This document shows, in pieces, positions 58,818 through 64,000 of a DNA stretch of 64,000 nt. Each line of letters begins with the position of its first letter. Position 1 is the stretch's first letter. This DNA is from Micromonospora sp. FIMYZ51 (GTDB lineage Bacteria; Actinomycetota; Actinomycetes; Mycobacteriales; Micromonosporaceae), in assembly GCF_038246755.1 (NCBI RefSeq), contig NZ_CP134706.1:3162001-3226000 (forward strand), in the 5' to 3' direction. The notes under the pieces were generated by a model, which did not search any database, had not been told where the DNA came from, and was given only the letters and a program-made list of their open reading frames with translations. Position numbers and translations under genes: made by a program.

Positions 58818-60084
58818 CAGTTGGGGTGTCGGGGGTGGCGGTGAGGGAGTCGACAAGGGTGGCGTAGCGGGTGGTGAACGCCTGGGCGGAGGCGGGGCCG
58901 AACTGGTCGGTGTGGTGGTAGAGCAGGACCCGGGTGCCGCCGTCGACCGGGGCGAGGACGAGTTCCAGCCGGAACCGGCTACCGATCTCCTCGGGCAGGA
59001 CCAGCTCGAAGTCGATGCCGCCCGCGTGGGCCCGCTGGTGGGGGTCGGGCATCATCTGGAACACCAGGTCGTCCACGCGCCCGCCGGCCGGGGTGAGCGC
59101 CGCGGTCGGCAGCAGTTGCAGCGGCAACTCCTGGTGGGCGAAGGCGCCGGACACGGTGGTGTGGGTGCGGGCCACCAGGTCGGCGAAGGTGCCGCGTACC
59201 TCGGTGCGCAGCAGCGCCATGGTGGCGAGAAAGCCGACCACGCCCTGCGTCCGCCGGTCCAGCCGGTTCGCGAACAGCGTCGCGACCACCACATCATGTT
59301 TGCCGGTGTACGCCGCGAGCTGCGCGTAGTAGACCGCCAGGAAGACCACGAACGGGGTGGTACGCAGCCGCTGCGCGAGCGCGGCGACCCGGGCGGTGAT
59401 CTCGGCGGAGAGGTCGGCGCTGGCCAGGCCCGGCCGGGCGGCCTCGGGCGGGTCGGCGTCGGGCGCGGCCGGCAGGGTGAGGATGCGTGCCCCGTCGAGC
59501 CGCCGCCGCCAGTAGTCGCGTTGCCGGTCGAACCGTTGCCGCTCCGGCCCGCTGCCGCTGGTCCCGGCGGTCTGCCGGTCCACGATGTCCTGGAAGGTGA
59601 GGTCGAGCTGCGGCAGCGGGCGGTCCGCGTACAGCTCGCGCAGCTCGGCGTAGAGCACCCCGCAGGACCAGGCGTCGGTGATCAGGTGGTGCAGGTTGAG
59701 GCAGAGCACGTGCTCGGTCGCCGAGACGCGCCACAGCACGGCACGCCGGGTCTGCACCGCCGGGTCGAGCGGCCGGGCCAGCTCGGCGGCGAGGGCGGCG
59801 GGCAGCGCCTCCGGGCCGGCCAGCGCCACCACCGGCAGGTCGACGCCCTCGGGTTCGCCGACCACCTGGGTCAGTCGGTGGCCGCGCCCGGTGAAGGTGG
59901 TACGCAGTGAGTCGTGCCGGGCGACAAGCGCCGCGAGTGCGGCCCGGAGCCGGTCGTGGTCGAGTGGGCCGCTGAGGCGGCAGATCAACGGGCAGCTCAG
60001 CGTGGCGCCACGGTGGTGGCCGATCATCCAGAGCAGACGTTGCCCGATCGAGGCGGGCAGCTGCCGGGCGCCAAGGGTCGCCAT
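58813..60084 (-). CDS. Second stand-alone condensation-domain protein
   Basis: A 423-residue single C domain, paralogous to the one at 55835: LPASIGQRLLWMIGHHRGAT versus VPASVGQRLLWLMDHYRGAG at the start. The active-site motif is CLNLHHLITDAWS (HHxxxD intact), closer to canonical C domains than its paralogue. Other motifs: VVFLAVYYAQLAAYTG, VATLFANRLDRRTQGVVGF and VLLYHHTDQFGP. It probably forms a second amide or ester bond in the pathway. It is transcribed toward the adenylation gene and ends in the shared 61-bp repeat. It is the last gene of a minus-strand operon after the two acyl-CoA dehydrogenases (3-nt gap). Confidence 0.9.
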   Translation of the reverse strand: MATLGARQLPASIGQRLLWMIGHHRGATLSCPLICRLSGPLDHDRLRAALAALVARHDSLRTTFTGRGHRLTQVVGEPEGVDLPVVALAGPEALPAALAAELARPLDPAVQTRRAVLWRVSATEHVLCLNLHHLITDAWSCGVLYAELRELYADRPLPQLDLTFQDIVDRQTAGTSGSGPERQRFDRQRDYWRRRLDGARILTLPAAPDADPPEAARPGLASADLSAEITARVAALAQRLRTTPFVVFLAVYYAQLAAYTGKHDVVVATLFANRLDRRTQGVVGFLATMALLRTEVRGTFADLVARTHTTVSGAFAHQELPLQLLPTAALTPAGGRVDDLVFQMMPDPHQRAHAGGIDFELVLPEEIGSRFRLELVLAPVDGGTRVLLYHHTDQFGPASAQAFTTRYATLVDSLTATPDTPTG

Positions 60085-60087
60085 GGC

Positions 60088-61029
60088 TCAACCGGCCAGC
60101 AGTTCGGCGACGAGGAGGTCCCGATGGTGCGCGGCCGGCTCGTGGGCGTCGGCGATCCAGCGGGCCCGCCGGTAGTGCCGGTTGACCGGCCCGTCCCAGG
60201 TGAAGCCGTACGCCCCGTGGGTCTGGATGGCGGCCTCGCCGGCCCGGATCGCGGCGCGCTCGGCGGCGACGACCGCCGCCGACGCGGATGCCGGGCCGGC
60301 GTCGTCCGCGTCCAGGGCCCACGCCGCCCGGTAGACCAGCGAACGGGCCAGCTCGATCGAGGCGTACGCGTCGACCAGCCGGTGCGACACCGCCTGGAAG
60401 CTGCCGATCGGGCGACCGAACTGGACCCGCTCGCGGGCGTACCCGGCGGCGTCGGTCACCATCGTCTGGGCGATCCCGACCGCCTGGGCCGCGAGCTGCA
60501 CCCAGGAGTGTTCCCGCGACCGGGCGGCGTCCGGGTAATCCAGGATCCGCTCGGCGGGCGCGTCGGTAAGCGTGTAGCGGGCGTACCCGAATTCGGTGTC
60601 GATGCTGGCGGTGACCTCGGCCGGCGTCACCTCGGTGAGTTCGTAGACCCCGGCGGCCGGCCCGTCGTCGATGCTCACCAGCAGCGACGTCATGCCCTCG
60701 ACGTAGGGCACGCGGTGCGCGGTGCCGCTGACCCGGCCGTCGGTCACGGTCAGCCGGCACCGATCCGGCCGGGCGTGGGTCGTCGGCGCGGTGGGGGACC
60801 GACCGGCCCGCCGGTACGCCGGCAGCGCGTACGCCTGGGTGAGCAACACCGCCCCGAACCCGGTGGCGGCGGCGCAGCTCTCGCCGATCAGGGCGGTTTC
60901 CAGGGCCGGCAGCTCCGGATCGAACCAGCCGAGCTCGACCAGCTCGGGCCAGCCCGGCGGGGTGCCGGCGGCCACCTTCACCGCGACGTCGCGCAGCGCC
61001 TGCTGTTCGGTGGTGAGCGTGAAATCCAT
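60088..61029 (-). CDS. Acyl-CoA dehydrogenase, short partner subunit
   Basis: A 313-residue acyl-CoA dehydrogenase-like protein, shorter than the usual 380. The N-terminal helical domain is reduced (MDFTLTTEQQALRDVAVKVA), the middle beta domain is weak, and the C-terminal helix domain is clear: GYARERVQFGRPIGSFQAVS, then IQTHGAYGFTWDGPVNRHYR. The catalytic Glu region is not evident, so it is likely the partner subunit of the full-length enzyme encoded 17 bp upstream, as in alpha2-beta2 FadE pairs. ATG 61029 is followed by a normal start of the fold. In this cluster it would help desaturate a carrier- or CoA-bound intermediate. Confidence 0.85.
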   Translation of the reverse strand: MDFTLTTEQQALRDVAVKVAAGTPPGWPELVELGWFDPELPALETALIGESCAAATGFGAVLLTQAYALPAYRRAGRSPTAPTTHARPDRCRLTVTDGRVSGTAHRVPYVEGMTSLLVSIDDGPAAGVYELTEVTPAEVTASIDTEFGYARYTLTDAPAERILDYPDAARSREHSWVQLAAQAVGIAQTMVTDAAGYARERVQFGRPIGSFQAVSHRLVDAYASIELARSLVYRAAWALDADDAGPASASAAVVAAERAAIRAGEAAIQTHGAYGFTWDGPVNRHYRRARWIADAHEPAAHHRDLLVAELLAG

Positions 61030-61046
61030 GCTGGCCCCGATCCTCG

Positions 61047-62198
61047 TCACCGGCTGCGGGGCAGGGCGAGGATCCGTTCGGCGACGATGTCGCGCAGGAT
61101 CTCCGAGCTGCCGCCCTCGATGCTGTTCGCGCGGCTGCGCAGCTGTTCGCGTTCCCAGTGCGACCGCCAGCGCTCGGCGGCCGGGTGGTCGGCGGCGTCC
61201 CGGAGCACGTCCAGGGCCAGCCCGGTGAGCCGCTGGTTCGCCTCCGACCAGCGGAGCTTGAGGACTGTGGATTCCGGCCCGGGGGAGTGCCCGTCGCCGA
61301 GTGCCCGGATGCTGGTCCAGCGCAGGCCCTGCGCCTCGACGTGCAGCGTGGCGAGCCGGTCGCGGACGACCGGATCACGGTCGAGCCCGGCGTCGCGGAT
61401 CGTCGCGGCGAGCAGGCGCAGCTGTCGTTCCAACCGGGCGGTCAGGGTGAACCCGAAGGTGCCCCGCTCGTGGGCGAGGGTGGTCATCGCCACCGACCAA
61501 CCGTTGCCGGCACCGCCGAGCACCCGGGTCGCCGGCACCCGGACCTGGTCGAGGATGATCTCGCCGAAACCGGGCTCGCCGGTGAGTTGACGTTGCGGGC
61601 GGACCGTCACCCCCGGGGTCCGCAGGTCGAGCAGGAAGCAGGTGAGCCCCCGGTGTCGGCTGCTGTCCGGCGCGCTGCGGGCGAGCAGCAGGCACTCGTC
61701 GGCCACCGTGGCGTACGACGACCAGACCTTCTGCCCGTCGAGGACGAACTCGTCGCCGTCGGGCGTGGCCCGGGTCGCCATCGCGGCGAGATCGGAACCG
61801 GCGCCCGGCTCGGAGAAACCCTGGCACATCAGCGTCTCGCCGGTCAGGATCCGGGGCAGGTACGCGTGCTGTTGATCCGGGGTGCCGACCGCGATGAGGG
61901 TCGGCCCGACCATGCCGAGACCGATCACGTTCACGTGCTCCCCGGCGCCGGCCCGGGCCGTCTCCTCCAGGTAGATGGCCTGGTAGCCGAGGGTGAGCCC
62001 CTGCCCGCCGTGCTCGCGCGGCCAGGTCAACCCGGCGTACCCGGCCTCGTACAGGGCGTGCGCCCACCGCCGCGCGGTGTCGATGTCGGTGGTCTGCGGG
62101 ACGAGCGGTTCGTTGTCCCGGGCCGGCACGGTCGAGGCCAGCCAGTCGCGCAACCGGTGCCGGAACCGGGCTTCCTCCGGCGTGTCCCGTAGCTGCAT
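61047..62198 (-). CDS. Acyl-CoA dehydrogenase, catalytic subunit
   Basis: A 383-residue FAD-dependent acyl-CoA dehydrogenase. Visible motifs: AGLTWPREHGGQGLTLGYQA, the FAD loop QGFSEPGAGSDLAAM, LDGQKVWSSYATVAD, and the C-terminal GGSSEILRDIVAERILALPR, which holds the family's catalytic Glu region (here IEGGSSEI). It introduces a double bond alpha-beta to a thioester carbonyl. It is encoded 17 bp before a shorter partner, which suggests a heteromer. The gene starts at ATG 62198 and is divergent from the LLM monooxygenase (116-bp gap), so the cluster has at least two operons facing away from this point. Confidence 0.9.
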   Translation of the reverse strand: MQLRDTPEEARFRHRLRDWLASTVPARDNEPLVPQTTDIDTARRWAHALYEAGYAGLTWPREHGGQGLTLGYQAIYLEETARAGAGEHVNVIGLGMVGPTLIAVGTPDQQHAYLPRILTGETLMCQGFSEPGAGSDLAAMATRATPDGDEFVLDGQKVWSSYATVADECLLLARSAPDSSRHRGLTCFLLDLRTPGVTVRPQRQLTGEPGFGEIILDQVRVPATRVLGGAGNGWSVAMTTLAHERGTFGFTLTARLERQLRLLAATIRDAGLDRDPVVRDRLATLHVEAQGLRWTSIRALGDGHSPGPESTVLKLRWSEANQRLTGLALDVLRDAADHPAAERWRSHWEREQLRSRANSIEGGSSEILRDIVAERILALPRSR

Positions 62199-62280
62199 GC
62201 AGTCTCCACGGTCGTCGTCAGGCGTGATCCAGTCTCGCCAAGAGAACCATGCCAGTCAATGCCGCCGGATGGACGTCGAC

Positions 62281-62309
62281 TTGACAACATCGTTTTACGT
62301 CGATGAGAT
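62281..62309 (+). promoter_or_regulatory. Promoter of LLM monooxygenase operon
   Basis: TTGACA (62281-62286), a 17-nt spacer and TGAGAT (62304-62309), 5 nt before GTG 62315. A small inverted repeat CATCG/CGATG (62288-62292 and 62301-62305) lies in the spacer and may be an operator. Confidence 0.6.
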
Positions 62310-62314
62310 AAGGC

Positions 62315-63412
62315 GTGGCCGTGCACCTGCATTGGTTTCTGCCGTCCCACAGTGACGGCCGGGCCATCGCCCGGGTCGAGGGGGAGATCGCCCAGGGCAG
62401 TGCGCTGGGTGCCCGCCGGGATCCCGACCTCGGCTACCTCACGCAGGTGGCCCAGGCCGCCGATCGGCTCGGCTTCGAGAGCGTGCTGGTGCCGTTCGGG
62501 CTGTTCTGCGAGGACCCGTGGCTGGTGACCGCCGCGCTGGCCCAGCAGACCCGGCGGCTCAAGTTCATGATCGCGCTACGGCCGGGGCTGATCTCCCCGA
62601 CCCTGGTCGCGCAGCTCTGCGCCAGCACCCAACGCCTGACCGGCAACCGGCTGCTACTAAACGTCGTCACCGGCGGCGACAGCGACGAGCAGCGACGCTA
62701 CGGCGACTGGGCCGATCACGGCAGCCGCTACGAGCGGACCGGCGAGCTGTTGACCATCCTGAACGGCACCTGGGACGGCTGCGCGTTCGACTTCGAGGGG
62801 GAGCACTACCGGGTGAAGGCGGCACGGGTGATGCGGCCCAGCCCTCGCCCGGCGGTCTTCGTCGGCGGCTCCTCACCGGCCGCCCAACAGGTGGCCGCCC
62901 GACACGCCGACACCTACCTGGCCTGGGGCGAGACGCCCGAGCAACTGCGTGCGCTGGTGGCCGACTTCCGGGCCCGTACGGCGGCGTACGGCCGGACGGT
63001 GCCGGTCGGTACGCGGTTCCACGTGATCAGCCGGGACACCGCGGCGGAGGCGTGGGCGGTGGCCGAGCGGATGCTCGCCGGGATGGACCCCGCGATGGTC
63101 GCCGCCGCCCAGTCCCGCTTCGCGCTCAGCGAGTCCGAGGGACAGCGCCGGATGGCGGCGTTGCACGCGGCAAACCCGGGCCGGCTGGAGGTGGCACCCA
63201 ACATCTGGGTCGGCTACAGCCTGCTGCGTCCCGGCGCCGGGGCGGCACTCGTCGGCAGCCACACCGAGGTCGCCGACCGGATCGAGGAGCTGCACGGGCT
63301 CGGCATCGACCACCTCATCCTCTCCGGCCAGCCACACCTGGAGGAGGCGTACTGGTTCGGTGAGGGCGTGCTGCCGATCCTCGCCGCCCGGGGCCTGCTG
63401 CCGGATGGCTGA
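62315..63412 (+). CDS. LLM-class flavin monooxygenase (SsuD-like)
   Basis: A 365-residue TIM-barrel flavin-dependent monooxygenase of the bacterial luciferase family, alkanesulfonate monooxygenase type: HLHWFLPSHSDGRAI at the start, RLGFESVLVPFG, LRPGLISPTLVAQLCAST, LLLNVVTGGDSDEQRRYGDW and VFVGGSSPAAQQVAARHAD. It uses reduced FMN and oxygen; in a natural-product setting it could hydroxylate, cleave or oxidise a C-S or C-N bond. No flavin reductase is in view. GTG 62315 is read as leaderless start behind TTGACA/TGAGAT; a second GTG two codons later is possible. Its stop overlaps the methyltransferase start by 8 nt. Confidence 0.88.
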   Translation: MAVHLHWFLPSHSDGRAIARVEGEIAQGSALGARRDPDLGYLTQVAQAADRLGFESVLVPFGLFCEDPWLVTAALAQQTRRLKFMIALRPGLISPTLVAQLCASTQRLTGNRLLLNVVTGGDSDEQRRYGDWADHGSRYERTGELLTILNGTWDGCAFDFEGEHYRVKAARVMRPSPRPAVFVGGSSPAAQQVAARHADTYLAWGETPEQLRALVADFRARTAAYGRTVPVGTRFHVISRDTAAEAWAVAERMLAGMDPAMVAAAQSRFALSESEGQRRMAALHAANPGRLEVAPNIWVGYSLLRPGAGAALVGSHTEVADRIEELHGLGIDHLILSGQPHLEEAYWFGEGVLPILAARGLLPDG

Positions 63413-64000
63413 GCCGGGCGGTGAGCGGCCGGTGCCGGCGGGTGGTGGGCGGCCGGCGGCGGCGGGTGGTGGGCGGCCGGCGGCGGCGGGTGGTGAGCGG
63501 CCGGTGCCGCCGGGTGGTGAGCGGTCCGGAGTGGTCGCCGACATCGAGCGGGTGCAGGAGATCGCCGACTACATCGCGCCGCTGGCGCTGCGGATCGCGT
63601 GCACCTACCGGGTGGCCGATTGCCTGATCGGCGGGCCGCGTCCGGTGGCCGAGATCGCCGCCGAGGTCGGGCTGCACGCCGAGACGCTGCGTCGACTGTT
63701 GCGGGTGCTGGCGATGCGGGGTGTGTTCACCGAGCCGGCGCCGGGGGTGTTCGCGCTGACCCCGCTGGCCCAACTGCTGCGCGGCGACCATCCGCTGTCG
63801 CTGCGCGACGCGTACCCGATGGTGGCGGCCGATCTGCACGCCTGGGCCGGGTTGGAGGAGACCGCCCGCACCGGCACGGCCGCGTTCCCGCGCGAGCACG
63901 GCGAGAGCTACTACGCCTACCTGGCCGGTCAGCCGGCGGTCAGCCGGCGGGTGGACGCCTCCGTCGAGGCGCAGAACCGCCTCGTGGTCCGTACCCTGAT
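63405..64000 (+). CDS. O-methyltransferase family 2, cut by window end
   Basis: An open frame from ATG 63405 to the window end, 198 residues so far, overlapping the previous stop by 8 nt. After about 40 residues of Gly/Pro/Arg repeats, the sequence has the N-terminal dimerisation winged helix of plant-type O-methyltransferases: IADYIAPLALRIACTYRVAD, VAEIAAEVGLHAETLRRLLR, LAMRGVFTEPAPGVFALTPL, then LRDAYPMVAADLHAWAGLEE and AFPREHGESYYAYLAGQP. The S-adenosylmethionine domain lies beyond the window. It most likely methylates a hydroxyl on the cluster's aromatic product. It is the last gene visible of the plus-strand operon. Confidence 0.85.
   Translation, partial: MAEPGGERPVPAGGGRPAAAGGGRPAAAGGERPVPPGGERSGVVADIERVQEIADYIAPLALRIACTYRVADCLIGGPRPVAEIAAEVGLHAETLRRLLRVLAMRGVFTEPAPGVFALTPLAQLLRGDHPLSLRDAYPMVAADLHAWAGLEETARTGTAAFPREHGESYYAYLAGQPAVSRRVDASVEAQNRLVVRTL
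63417..63524 (+). repeat. In-frame 24-bp tandem repeat in methyltransferase gene
   Basis: Four and a half 24-bp units; the second and third (63441-63488) are identical. They encode the octapeptides GGERPVPA, GGGRPAAA (twice) and GGERPVPP, giving a disordered N-terminal extension not known from this enzyme family. Confidence 0.9.

Overview
The window is chromosomal DNA of a very GC-rich actinomycete, most likely a Micromonosporaceae member (Micromonospora-like; inferred, not proven). The reasons are the strong third-position G/C bias, frequent GTG starts, many promoters with a -10 hexamer 5-7 nt from the start codon (leaderless transcripts), secreted glycosidases with CBM2 and Pro-Thr linkers, many MarR, GntR, PucR and NarL regulators, and two families of short hairpin repeats (54 bp and 61 bp, two copies each). 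I saw no rRNA, tRNA, CRISPR array, transposase or phage gene.

Layout. 1-4.7 kb: two VOC proteins, two MarR regulators (one divergent from a SnoaL-like protein across an 18-bp perfect inverted repeat), an unknown conserved protein and a membrane protein. 4.8-10.9 kb: a decaying plant-polysaccharide region with a GH5 endoglucanase pseudogene, a frameshifted CBM2-Ig-GH5 gene that has lost both catalytic glutamates, an intact GH51 arabinofuranosidase, and a GH43-AbfB enzyme behind a LacI-type operator. 10.9-15.5 kb: a KhtT-like subunit with a CPA2 antiporter fused to a UBP zinc finger, then a GT2 and GT-C-like membrane glycosyltransferase pair. 15.6-21.6 kb: a class II aldolase/class III aminotransferase fusion, FGGY kinase and MIP channel, divergent from a PucR regulator. 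21.7-29.8 kb: an ABC-F gene with a leader peptide, GNAT, an ABC-2 exporter with a divergent two-component system, and an ABC exporter with a divergent MarR.

29.9-37.8 kb: an E. coli-type argS behind a leaderless Arg-rich leader peptide, then a GntR-controlled biuret/allophanate-type operon (AtzF-like amidase, two BiuH-like cysteine hydrolases, NCS2-like permease, AtzH-like protein). 37.8-50.5 kb: secreted S15/CocE hydrolase, DinB, DUF305 and LVIVD proteins around a CRP-type site, a repeat-bearing lipoprotein, two YjbR proteins, a membrane phosphodiesterase, DedA and an MBL hydrolase. 50.7-64 kb: the left part of a natural-product gene cluster with a heterodimeric ABC exporter, GT2, two stand-alone condensation-domain proteins flanking an aryl-acid adenylation enzyme, a pair of acyl-CoA dehydrogenases, an LLM monooxygenase and a methyltransferase cut by the window end. 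No carrier protein is in view, so the cluster must continue to the right or use carriers elsewhere.

The strongest candidates for something undescribed are the argS leader attenuator, the ABC-F leader peptide, the aldolase-aminotransferase/kinase operon, the carrier-less condensation/adenylation cluster, and the way the two repeat families supply stop codons and C-termini to neighbouring genes. In-frame minisatellites also recur in several unrelated proteins.
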